Shown here: positions 42,639 through 50,584 of the stretch, one piece after another | Layout: each line of letters starts with the position of its first letter | Position numbering within the stretch: position 1 is the first letter of the stretch | NCBI GenBank assembly: GCA_052326605.1 | Contig: JBKQMB010000092.1 | Location: 38,994-102,993 of the forward strand | Source: Bog-756 sp052326605 | GTDB taxonomy: Bacteria > Actinomycetota > Acidimicrobiia > Acidimicrobiales > RAAP-2 | Direction: 5' to 3' | Length of the DNA: 64,000 bases | Position numbers and translations under genes: made by a program | Notes under the pieces: generated by a model | What the model was told of the DNA's origin: nothing | The model's input: the letters and a program-made list of their open reading frames with translations, nothing else | The model's database searches: none

Positions 42639-42668
42639 TGGACAGATTGACGCGCGCGTTAATATAAG
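42639..42668 (+). promoter_or_regulatory. MerR-type promoter and operator of the MFS-merR operon
   Basis: TGGACA (42639-42644), an 18-base spacer, then TATAAG (42663-42668). The spacer holds TTGACGCGCGCGTTAA (42647-42662), a 16-base palindrome with one mismatched pair. An operator between -35 and -10 with a lengthened spacer is the hallmark of MerR activation, and a MerR gene ends this operon. A second TTGACG lies at 42669-42674. Confidence 0.75.
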
Positions 42669-42705
42669 TTGACGTTCGCGAAATCCACCGGAGTCCGGGA
42701 GTGCC

Positions 42706-44523
42706 ATGGCCGGCCTGCAGCGATTGACATCACCGGGGGCCGCCGCCCCTGGTGCCGGCGTGCCCGGTCCCGAGCGGGTGAGCGGCCCGTCAGCCGTACC
42801 CGAGGGCTACAAGTGGATAGCGCTTTTCATCTCCACCCTCGGCATGCTGATGGCCACCATCGACAGCTCCATCGTGTTGATCGCCCTACCGGACGTCTTC
42901 CGCGGCATCGGCATCGACCCGCTCGAGCCCGGAAACACCTTCTACCTGCTCTGGATGATCCTGGGCTTCCTGGTGGTCACCAGCGTCCTGGTGGTGAGCC
43001 TCGGCCGGATGGGCGACATCTATGGTCGGGTGCGCACCTACAACCTCGGCTTCGCCGTGTTCACCTTCTTCTCGCTGATGCTCAGCATCACCTGGATGAC
43101 CGGCCACGCCGCCGGCATCTACCTGATCGTCATGCGCATCTTCCAGGGAGTGGGCGCCGCCATGCTGATGGCCAATTCGGCGGCCATCCTGACCGACGTG
43201 TTCCCCGACAATCAACGGGGGTTGGCACTCGGGGTCAACCAGGCGGCCGCCTTCAGCGGGTCGTTCATCGGCCTGATCCTCGGTGGCGTCCTGGCGCCGA
43301 TCAACTGGAGGCTGATCTTCCTGGTGTCGGTCCCCATCGGACTGTTCGCCACCATCTTCGGCTACCTCCGGCTGCGGGAGGTCTCCCCGCGCCGCCCGGC
43401 ACGGATCGACTGGCCCGGCAACATCACCTTCGCCGCCGGCCTGGTCTTGGTCATGATCGGCATCACCTACGGGATCGAGCCCTACGGCCACAGGACAATG
43501 GGATGGACCAACCCCGCCGTCATGGGCTCGCTGGTCCTCGGTGTGGCGTTCCTCGTCGTTTTCTGCATCATCGAGACCAAGGTCCGCCAGCCGATGTTCC
43601 GGCTGCAGCTGTTCAAGATCCGGGCCTTCACCAGCGGGGTGGTGGCCAGCTTCCTGGCCGCGCTCAGCCGCGGCGGGCTGATGTTCATGCTCATCATCTG
43701 GCTCCAGGGGATCTGGCTGCCCCTGCACGGCTACGCCTTCAGGGTCACCCCCCTGTGGGCGGGCATCGCCATGCTCCCGCTGACTCTCGGGTTCCTGGTC
43801 GCCGGACCGGTGTCCGGTGTGCTCTCCGACCGCTACGGGGCGCGTCCCTTCGCCACCGGTGGGATGCTCGGTTCGGCGCTCTGCTTCTTGCTGCTCGAGT
43901 TCCTGCCGATCGACTTCCCCTACTGGGCGTTCGCCATCCTCCTCCTGCTCACCGGGATGACCATGGCGTCGTTCGGATCGCCCAACCGGGCCGGTGTCAT
44001 GAACAGCCTGCCCCCGCAGCACCGTGGCGCAGGCTCCGGCATGAACACCACCTTCCAGAACTCCGCCCAGGTCCTGTCCATCGGCATCTTCTTCTCGCTG
44101 ATGATCATCGGCCTGACCTCGTCGCTCACCCAGAACCTCCTCCAGGGCCTGGTGGCGCACGGGGTCCCGACGGCGGCAGCCGAGCGGGCCGCCCACCTGC
44201 CGGCGGTCTCCACCCTGTTCGCCGCCTTCCTCGGCTACGACCCGATACAACACCTGATCGGTGCCCACCAGCTGGCCCAGCTGCCGGCGGTCCAGCAGGC
44301 GGCACTCACCGGCCGGAGCTTCTTCCCCGGGCTGATCAGCGCACCGTTCCGGGCCGGACTGCACGCGGCCTTCGACTTCGCCATCTTCGTCAGCCTGTTG
44401 GCAGCAGGGGCTTCGTGGCTCCGGGGCGGGCGCTACGTCTACTCCGAACCGGAGGGCCCCGGGTCCGTCGGCGCCACCGATGACCATCCGAAGGGCGCGA
44501 CTGCTGTGGAGGTCGTGAGGTGA
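42706..44523 (+). CDS. DHA2-family (14-TM) MFS efflux transporter
   Basis: A 605-residue drug:H+ antiporter-type transporter related to EmrB and QacA. About 14 membrane helices follow a 35-residue N-terminal tail. Helix 1 carries the acidic TIDSSIVLIALP motif (motif D1 of the group), and the helix 2-3 loop has GRMGDIYGRVR (motif A). A long loop between the last helices (about 480-555) is unusual in length. ATG 42706 is preceded by GGAGTCCGGGAG. It is cotranscribed with merR through a GTGA overlap, so export is probably induced by a compound that MerR binds. Confidence 0.93.
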   Translation: MAGLQRLTSPGAAAPGAGVPGPERVSGPSAVPEGYKWIALFISTLGMLMATIDSSIVLIALPDVFRGIGIDPLEPGNTFYLLWMILGFLVVTSVLVVSLGRMGDIYGRVRTYNLGFAVFTFFSLMLSITWMTGHAAGIYLIVMRIFQGVGAAMLMANSAAILTDVFPDNQRGLALGVNQAAAFSGSFIGLILGGVLAPINWRLIFLVSVPIGLFATIFGYLRLREVSPRRPARIDWPGNITFAAGLVLVMIGITYGIEPYGHRTMGWTNPAVMGSLVLGVAFLVVFCIIETKVRQPMFRLQLFKIRAFTSGVVASFLAALSRGGLMFMLIIWLQGIWLPLHGYAFRVTPLWAGIAMLPLTLGFLVAGPVSGVLSDRYGARPFATGGMLGSALCFLLLEFLPIDFPYWAFAILLLLTGMTMASFGSPNRAGVMNSLPPQHRGAGSGMNTTFQNSAQVLSIGIFFSLMIIGLTSSLTQNLLQGLVAHGVPTAAAERAAHLPAVSTLFAAFLGYDPIQHLIGAHQLAQLPAVQQAALTGRSFFPGLISAPFRAGLHAAFDFAIFVSLLAAGASWLRGGRYVYSEPEGPGSVGATDDHPKGATAVEVVR

Positions 44524-44999
44524 TCACGCGGAACGCCGCCGCCGAGGCGCCACCGGTGGTCCTGCGCATCGGGGAGATGGCCAAGCTCACCGGACTGACC
44601 ACTCGGACCTTGCGCTACTGGGAGGAGCAGGGCCTGATCAGCCCGAGCAGCTACCGGGGAAGGGGAGAGCGCCTCTACTCGGCCACCGACATGGCACGGG
44701 TGACCCGTATCCGCGACCTCCAGGAGCTGCTGGGCTTCTCCTTGGCCGAGGTGAGAGTGGTGTTGGAGACCGAGGACATCGATGTGCTCGACCGCGTCCG
44801 ATCCGAGTACCGGGCCGGCAACGTCCCGACGGCCCGACGCCGCCGGCTACTCGACGAAGCCATCGAGGCCAACGACAAGCTGGTGGCCAGGCTCGACGTG
44901 GCGCTGGCCCGGATCGGCGCATTCCGGGACGAGCGGTCAGCCACGTCGACCCGGCTGCGTGAGTCGCGGAGCGCGCTGGACGATGACGCAAACGCGTAG
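44520..44999 (+). CDS. MerR-family transcriptional regulator
   Basis: A 159-residue regulator. The winged helix-turn-helix is at about residues 15-85 (RIGEMAKLTGLTTRTLRYWEEQGLI, here read as several short motifs: GEMAKLTG, TLRYWEEQG, RLYS). A coiled-coil dimerisation helix follows (about 95-145). The C-terminus lacks the cysteines of metal-sensing members, so an organic ligand or a signal through a short effector region is more likely. GTG 44520 overlaps the MFS stop. It probably binds the palindrome at 42647-42662 and controls its own operon. Confidence 0.92.
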   Translation: MITRNAAAEAPPVVLRIGEMAKLTGLTTRTLRYWEEQGLISPSSYRGRGERLYSATDMARVTRIRDLQELLGFSLAEVRVVLETEDIDVLDRVRSEYRAGNVPTARRRRLLDEAIEANDKLVARLDVALARIGAFRDERSATSTRLRESRSALDDDANA

Positions 45000-45059
45000 C
45001 GGGCAGCGGTCAGGCACGTTGCACACCGGACCACGACCACAGACAGGGGCCGACCGACG

Positions 45060-45806
45060 ATGAGCGATGCAATGAGGGCGCAGACGGTACAGATCCGCGG
45101 GCACGGGGATGACCCCATCGAGGCCTATCTGGCCCAGCCCCTGGACGGGGTGCCGACCGGCGGGGTCGTGGTGATCCATCACATGCCCGGGTACGACGAG
45201 GCGACCAAGGAGATCACCAGACGATTCGCCGCCCACGGCTACCTGGCCGTCTGCCCCAACCTGTACTCACGCGAGGCACCGGGCGCCAGCCCCGACGATG
45301 CGGCCGCGGCGGCACGGGCGCAGGGTGGCGTGCCCGACGAGCGCCTGGTCGGCGATGTCGCCGGCGCTGCCGCCCACCTGCGTTCGCTGGGCTCCTCCAA
45401 TGGGAGAATCGCCTCGATCGGGTACTGCTCCGGCGGCCGGCAGTCGTTCCTGGCCGCGTGCAGCCTCGAGTTGGATGCCGCCGTCGACTGCTACGGGGCC
45501 TTCATCGTCGCCAGGCCTCCGGAGGGTATGCCGTTCCGCGTGGGCCCGATCGTCGACCTGGCCCCGAACCTGTCGTGCCCGCTGCTCGGACTGTTCGGTG
45601 CCGAGGACCAGCACCCGGCACCGGCTGAGGTCGAGGAGCTCGAGCGGGCCCTCACCACTGCGGGCAAGGAGTTCGAGTTCCACACCTTCGACGGTGCAGG
45701 CCATGCCTTCTTCGCCCCCGACCGACCCAGCTACCGCCCCGACGCGGCAACCGAGGGCTGGCAGCGGATCTGGGCCTTCTTCGGCCGCCACCTCACCACC
45801 CACTGA
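45060..45806 (+). CDS. Dienelactone hydrolase family protein
   Basis: A 248-residue alpha/beta hydrolase of the dienelactone hydrolase family. The triad is Cys123 in IGYCSGGRQ, Asp183 in FGAEDQHP and His215 in GAGHAFF. An early VVIHHMPGYDEATKEITRRFAAHGY segment is typical of the family (in parts: IHHMPGYD, RRFAAHGY). Family members open dienelactones in chlorocatechol degradation, but many actinobacterial ones act on other esters or lactones. No aromatic-degradation genes adjoin. The next gene follows after 12 bases. Confidence 0.9.
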   Translation: MSDAMRAQTVQIRGHGDDPIEAYLAQPLDGVPTGGVVVIHHMPGYDEATKEITRRFAAHGYLAVCPNLYSREAPGASPDDAAAAARAQGGVPDERLVGDVAGAAAHLRSLGSSNGRIASIGYCSGGRQSFLAACSLELDAAVDCYGAFIVARPPEGMPFRVGPIVDLAPNLSCPLLGLFGAEDQHPAPAEVEELERALTTAGKEFEFHTFDGAGHAFFAPDRPSYRPDAATEGWQRIWAFFGRHLTTH

Positions 45807-45818
45807 CAGGAGATCGCC

Positions 45819-46100
45819 ATGTGCACGTACCAGACCATCACGCTGACCGTGCAGGGCAGCGGCAAGGGCCCCCGGGGCTGGTTCCCGGTCACCGACGCCA
45901 CGGTCTATTTCGACCATCCCGCCCACGCCCAGGCCGAGCACACCTTGAACGTCGACCTGCTCAACCCGGCCCTTGGGGCGGGCGCACGGGTGGCCGTCGA
46001 ACTCGATCCGGTGTCCGCTCGTACGTTGGCCGAGGCGATCCTCCACACCCTCGAGATCGTCCCCGGCGGGCTCCTGGAGGCGGCGACCCCACAGCGGTGA
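45819..46100 (+). CDS. Small conserved protein (DUF6295-like)
   Basis: A 93-residue cytoplasmic protein beginning MCTYQTITLTVQGSGKG, with YFDHPAHAQAEHTLNVD and the ending ARTLAEAILHTLEIVPGG. I recall this pattern from small actinobacterial proteins grouped as DUF6295, a label given from memory. Function unknown. AGGAGA lies just upstream of the ATG, and the 12-base gap links it to the dienelactone hydrolase gene, so the two may act together. The conserved His and Cys residues could bind metal. Confidence 0.8.
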   Translation: MCTYQTITLTVQGSGKGPRGWFPVTDATVYFDHPAHAQAEHTLNVDLLNPALGAGARVAVELDPVSARTLAEAILHTLEIVPGGLLEAATPQR

Positions 46101-46184
46101 CCCGACGCACGGGCCGGCTGCGCTGACGGCGTGCACCGCCGGTGAGGAAAAGCCGTGCACGCGCTCCCTTCGTGCGGGGGTGGC

Positions 46185-46955
46185 CTACTGCAGGGGTGGT
46201 AGGTCGCCAGGCGGTGGTGGTGCCGGCGGCATCTGGCCCGGGGAAGCCGGTGGTGCAGACGGATGCTGGCCCGGGGAAGCCGGTGGTGCCGACGGAATCT
46301 GGCCCGGGGAAGGCGGCGGTGCCGACGGAATCTGGCCCGGGGAACGCGGTGGCGGCGGTGCCTGTCCGGGGAAGTTCGGCAGGGGAGCAGGTGGTGCCTG
46401 GCCGGCCGGAGGGTAGGGGCTCTGCTGGGGGTAGCCCGGTTGCTGCGGCGGGTAGCCGCTCGCCGGTGGGTACTGGCCCGGGTAGCCGCCCGCGCCGTAA
46501 CCGCCCGCCGGTGGGTACTGGCCCGGGTAGCCGCCCGCGCCGGCCAGTGCGGCCGGGCCCCGGTACTGGCTCTTGCCGAGCCAAAGGACGTACCAGAAGA
46601 TCGGCCCGAGGAGCACCAGCCCCACCGTGAAGCCGGCTCCATGCCCGAAGCTCTTCGAGACGTCGTTAAGGACGATGATGCCGATGACCAACAGGGCGAT
46701 GGAACCGATGAAGGGGATGATGACCAACAGCAGGAACCAGGCCCACGCCACGGGTCGGCCGGCCACTTTCAACATGATGATGAAGTTGTAGATGGGCACG
46801 AAGGCAGCCCAACCTGGCTGCCCGGCCTTCTGGAACGTTCCGTACATCCCGAGGGCGAAGACGACGTAGAGGACGAGGTCGAAGAGCAACAGGACGAGGA
46901 GCCCCCCTCCCCCGGAACCCGATGAGGTATAAGTGACCGCCGGCAGATGACCCAT
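46185..46955 (-). CDS. Membrane protein with proline-rich repeat tail (DUF5684-like)
   Basis: A 256-residue protein. The N-terminal half has four hydrophobic segments (LLVLLLFDLVLYVVFALGMY, AAFVPIYNFIIMLKVAG, AWFLLLVIIPFIGSIALLVI, GFTVGLVLLGPIFWYVLWLG), with the motif KAGQPGWAAFVPIYN known from DUF5684-type proteins and signal-peptidase-associated membrane domains. The C-terminal 110 residues are Pro/Gly/Gln/Tyr-rich and cytoplasmic or cell-wall facing, with four 11-residue repeats at the end. ATG 46955 follows AGGAGGAG, a strong ribosome site. Function unknown. Confidence 0.8.
   Translation of the reverse strand: MGHLPAVTYTSSGSGGGGLLVLLLFDLVLYVVFALGMYGTFQKAGQPGWAAFVPIYNFIIMLKVAGRPVAWAWFLLLVIIPFIGSIALLVIGIIVLNDVSKSFGHGAGFTVGLVLLGPIFWYVLWLGKSQYRGPAALAGAGGYPGQYPPAGGYGAGGYPGQYPPASGYPPQQPGYPQQSPYPPAGQAPPAPLPNFPGQAPPPPRSPGQIPSAPPPSPGQIPSAPPASPGQHPSAPPASPGQMPPAPPPPGDLPPLQ
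46212..46343. repeat. Four 33-bp coding repeats (proline-rich)
   Basis: Residues 205-248 of the membrane protein are four copies of an 11-residue unit, SPGQIPSAPPA with small changes. The DNA repeats are close enough to allow copy-number change by slippage. Confidence 0.85.
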
Positions 46956-47116
46956 GGCTCCTCCTACGACTCGTCGCACCCGGGTGCGCTGCCTCACTTG
47001 CTACCACCTCTGGGCAGCGGACTGGGCGATGCCGGTCCCGAGGGCGGCGGGGTCCGTCGTCGGCCCTCTCGAGTCCGTCTCCGTCCAGTCACAGGCGGTG
47101 AGTAGGGTCCCTCATC

Positions 47117-50100
47117 ATGATGCACCTGTACTCGGCCGGGCGGGCCAGACCGCTGGCCGCCCGCTTGGCCGAGGTACTGGGCGACCGTCCGCCGGATCCC
47201 CTGGCCCCCGAGTGGCTGGCCGTGCCCTCGGACGGCATGCGCCGGTGGGTGACGCTCGAACTGGCCCGTCACCTGGGGGCCTCGGGCCCGGACGCCACCG
47301 ACGGGGTGGCGGCCAACATCGAGAGGGCCTACCCCGGAACGCTGCGGAGTCTCGTCCTGAATGCCGGGCGCTCAGACGCCAAAGTCGACCCCTGGAGCAT
47401 CGAGCGCCTGGTGTGGTCGGTGCTGGCGGTCGCCGAACAGCGGCGGGGTGATCCAGAGCTCTCGGCCTTCCTGGCGCTGCCCGACGGCGCGTCCCGCTTC
47501 GCCAAGGCGCGACGAGTGGCCGACCTGTTCGATCGGTACCACCTTCACCGACCCGGCATGATCCGGGCCTGGGCTGCCGGCCGCATCGTCGACGGGACGA
47601 GAGGTGCAGTCGCTGATCACGAGACATGGCAGCCGTATCTGTGGACGTTGGTGCGGGCGGAGATGGGGGAGCCAAGCCCCCCGGAACGATTCGCTGAACT
47701 CGTCGAGCGAGTGCGGAGCGGCGACCTGGTCCTCGATCTCCCCGATCGGCTCATCCTGTTCGGATTCACCTTGCTGCCTGGTGGCGGCTTCCTCGAATTG
47801 GCACAGGCAGTTGCCGAACACCGGGACGTGCACCTCTTCCTGCTCGAGCCGTGCCTTCTCGACACCGTCGCACTCGGTCCTGCCATCTCGCCCTTCCCGC
47901 CCGGTGCTCGGCGGCTCCGAGCCGACGACCGCACGGCAGAGCTGATCCGCCAACCACTCCTCCGTTCGTGGGGGCGCCTCCATCGGGAGACGGCCGTGCT
48001 GCTGTCCGATGCCCGGGCCGACGGCCTACCGGCAGCGGTCCGAGAGCCCGAGCCTGACGGCCTGCCGTCCGACGGCACCCTGCTCGGTCGCCTCCAGCAC
48101 AGCATCCGGACCAATGCCCAGCCCGCTCGCCTGCCGCTCGACGAGCGGGACCGGTCGGTGCAGTTCCACGCCTGTTTCGGACCGACCCGACAGGTGGAGG
48201 TGGTGCGTGACGCGATCCTGCACCTCCTCGCCGAACCCGGGTCCGACCTGACCGAGGACGACATCCTGGTGCTCTGCCTCGCGCTCGACCGATTCGCGCC
48301 CCTCATCGAGGCTGTCTTCGGCCGGTCGGCCGATCCGGTCTTCCAGCGTGGTGACCACCCGGGCGCCACCGGCGACGTCGACGGTGCACCACCGCTCCGG
48401 TACCGGATCGCCGACCAGTCGATTCGGACCGCCAATCCCGTTCTGGGCGCCACGACGTCGCTGCTGGAGTTGGTCCATGGCCGATTCGAGTTTGCCGCGG
48501 TACTCGATTTCCTCTCGCTGGCCCCGGTCCGGGAGCGTTTCGGATTCGCCGACGAGGACCTGGCCACCATCACCGAGTGGGTGAGCGCCACCAATGTCCG
48601 GTGGGGCCTCGACGCCGGGTACCGGGAGCGGTTCGGTGTCTCGGGCTCCATCCCCTCCAACACGTGGCGTGCCGCCCTCGACCAACTCATGGTGGGGACC
48701 GCTGTCTTCGACGGGGACCTCACTCTCTCGGTGGGCAACGTCGTTCCCTACGGGGTGGAGGGCAACGACGTGGAGACCCTCGGCCGCTTGGCCGAGGTCC
48801 TGTGGCACCTGGCGGACCTGGCCTCGGAGACCACCGACTCCCGGCCGATCGCCGCCTGGGTGGATCGGTTACGCGACGCCTGTGCCGCACTGTTCGGCAC
48901 CAGCGGTGACACGGCCTGGCAACTGGAGGGCCTCCAGCGGATCCTGGGCGAGGTGGTGGACGAGGCGTCGACCGAGGGCGTGGCCTCCGTCGTCCCTCTC
49001 GACTTCATCGATGTCAGGCGGCTCTTCGACGAGCGTCTGGACGCCGAGGTGGGTCGTCCCGACTTCTTCCGAGGCGGCATCACCGTGACCTCGCTCACTC
49101 CGCTCCGCTGGGTCCCCTTCCGAGTGGTCTGCCTGCTGGGGATGGATCAGTCGGCCTTCGGCTCGACGACCGTCGCGGGCGACGACCTGGCCGCGCTCAA
49201 CCCGGAACTGGGTGATCCCGATCCCCGGTCCGAGGTGCGTGAGTCCCTGCTCGAGGCGGTGCTCGCCGCCGAGGACCACCTCGTCGTCGTCCGAGACGGC
49301 CACGATGTGCGCACCAACCAGCCCATCGCCCGGGCCGTGGTGACGGCGGAGCTCTTCGATGCCGTGGCGGACCTGGTGGAGCCCGGTGACGACGAGGAAC
49401 TCGAGCGTCGGCTCGAGCTCCCCCACCCCCGTCACGCCTTCGACCAACGATGCTTCGTCGAGGGGAATCTGGTGGACGGCCTGGTCTGGGGGTTCGACCA
49501 GGGAGCCCTGAACGGAGCCAGAGAACGACGGGGCCGAACGAGCGCGACCGTGCCGTTCCTGGGCGCCCCACTCGAGGGGACCGAGGTCACCACCATCGAG
49601 CTGTCCGACCTCCACGCATTCTTCAAGGACCCCGTCGAGGCCTTTCTCACCGGCCGCCTCCAGGCCAAGCTCCCGAGGCCCGAGGAGCTTCAGTCCGCGA
49701 CCATCCCCCTCGATCTCGACGGCCTCGAGAAGTGGGGCATCGGCGATCGGCTCCTGCGCTCCCGCATGGAGGGGACGGAGTTCGAGGACTGGGCAGTGGT
49801 CGAGCGGGAGCTGGGGACTCTGCCGCCCGGAGAGCTCGGATCCCAGCTCCTGGCCGAGGTCCGTGTGGCGGTCGACCAGTTGGTCGACGAGGCCGACCGG
49901 CTCGGTGTGCTCCGGCAACCGGTCGACCATCGGCCGGTGGATCTCGAGCTGGAGTCCGGGATCCGGATCAGCGGGTCGATCCCACTGCGCCTGGCCCCGG
50001 CGTCACCCGGCCCCGCCCGGATCACCTACTCGAGATCGAAGGCCTTCCAGTGGGTGGCGGCTTGGCTCGATCTGATGGCTCTCACTGCATCCGACCCCGA

Positions 50101-50584
50101 TCTGCCATGGCGGTCGGTGTCGGTCGCCCTCGGCGAGAAGGGCCAACCACCGGTCGTGAAGAACCTGGTGCCCTCGCCCGGGACGACAGGCGCCGCCGCA
50201 TGTGCCCGGGCAGCCCTGACCGTGGCGGTGGACTGTTTCCGGAGGGGCATGCGCGAGCCGCTCCCGCTCTTCCCCAACTACTCGCGCGAGGTGTTCCTGG
50301 GCCGACACTCCAGAGTCACCTGGTCGAGCCCGTTCGATCGGAGCGATGGTGACATGCCGGCGACGGCCCTGGCCTTCGACGGTGCGGACCTCGACGAGAT
50401 CATGTCGCTCCCCGTCCGACCCGACGACCCTGTGGTCCCCGTCGACCCGGACGACCCGCGGGGCCGACGGGACCGGGTATCCGTATACGCCGCCTACCTG
50501 TGGGGAGCGGTCGACGACTCCTGCCGCAACACGGAGGATCCCGAGGGCCTGGGTGTCTCCGGGGCCGAAAGGGTAACCGGGTGA
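47117..50584 (+). CDS. recC: RecBCD exonuclease V, RecC subunit
   Basis: A 1155-residue protein with the RecC pattern: LAVPSDGMRRWVTLELAR near the N-terminus, NIERAYPGTLRSLV, and RADDRTAELI, with catalytically dead helicase and nuclease domains. No Walker A is present, as expected. RecC recognises Chi-type sites and holds the complex together during double-strand break repair. The start is ATG 47117 (ATG 47120 is adjacent); a TAGGGT box at 47103-47108 lies 8 bases upstream. The stop overlaps the recB GTG. The gene starts the recC-recB-recD operon. Confidence 0.93.
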   Translation: MMHLYSAGRARPLAARLAEVLGDRPPDPLAPEWLAVPSDGMRRWVTLELARHLGASGPDATDGVAANIERAYPGTLRSLVLNAGRSDAKVDPWSIERLVWSVLAVAEQRRGDPELSAFLALPDGASRFAKARRVADLFDRYHLHRPGMIRAWAAGRIVDGTRGAVADHETWQPYLWTLVRAEMGEPSPPERFAELVERVRSGDLVLDLPDRLILFGFTLLPGGGFLELAQAVAEHRDVHLFLLEPCLLDTVALGPAISPFPPGARRLRADDRTAELIRQPLLRSWGRLHRETAVLLSDARADGLPAAVREPEPDGLPSDGTLLGRLQHSIRTNAQPARLPLDERDRSVQFHACFGPTRQVEVVRDAILHLLAEPGSDLTEDDILVLCLALDRFAPLIEAVFGRSADPVFQRGDHPGATGDVDGAPPLRYRIADQSIRTANPVLGATTSLLELVHGRFEFAAVLDFLSLAPVRERFGFADEDLATITEWVSATNVRWGLDAGYRERFGVSGSIPSNTWRAALDQLMVGTAVFDGDLTLSVGNVVPYGVEGNDVETLGRLAEVLWHLADLASETTDSRPIAAWVDRLRDACAALFGTSGDTAWQLEGLQRILGEVVDEASTEGVASVVPLDFIDVRRLFDERLDAEVGRPDFFRGGITVTSLTPLRWVPFRVVCLLGMDQSAFGSTTVAGDDLAALNPELGDPDPRSEVRESLLEAVLAAEDHLVVVRDGHDVRTNQPIARAVVTAELFDAVADLVEPGDDEELERRLELPHPRHAFDQRCFVEGNLVDGLVWGFDQGALNGARERRGRTSATVPFLGAPLEGTEVTTIELSDLHAFFKDPVEAFLTGRLQAKLPRPEELQSATIPLDLDGLEKWGIGDRLLRSRMEGTEFEDWAVVERELGTLPPGELGSQLLAEVRVAVDQLVDEADRLGVLRQPVDHRPVDLELESGIRISGSIPLRLAPASPGPARITYSRSKAFQWVAAWLDLMALTASDPDLPWRSVSVALGEKGQPPVVKNLVPSPGTTGAAACARAALTVAVDCFRRGMREPLPLFPNYSREVFLGRHSRVTWSSPFDRSDGDMPATALAFDGADLDEIMSLPVRPDDPVVPVDPDDPRGRRDRVSVYAAYLWGAVDDSCRNTEDPEGLGVSGAERVTG

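Noticed and set aside
42886..44487. A 533-codon minus-strand open frame opposite the MFS transporter.
   Set aside because: Composition of an antisense shadow (Glu/Asp/Gln/His-rich) with no membrane segments or motifs.
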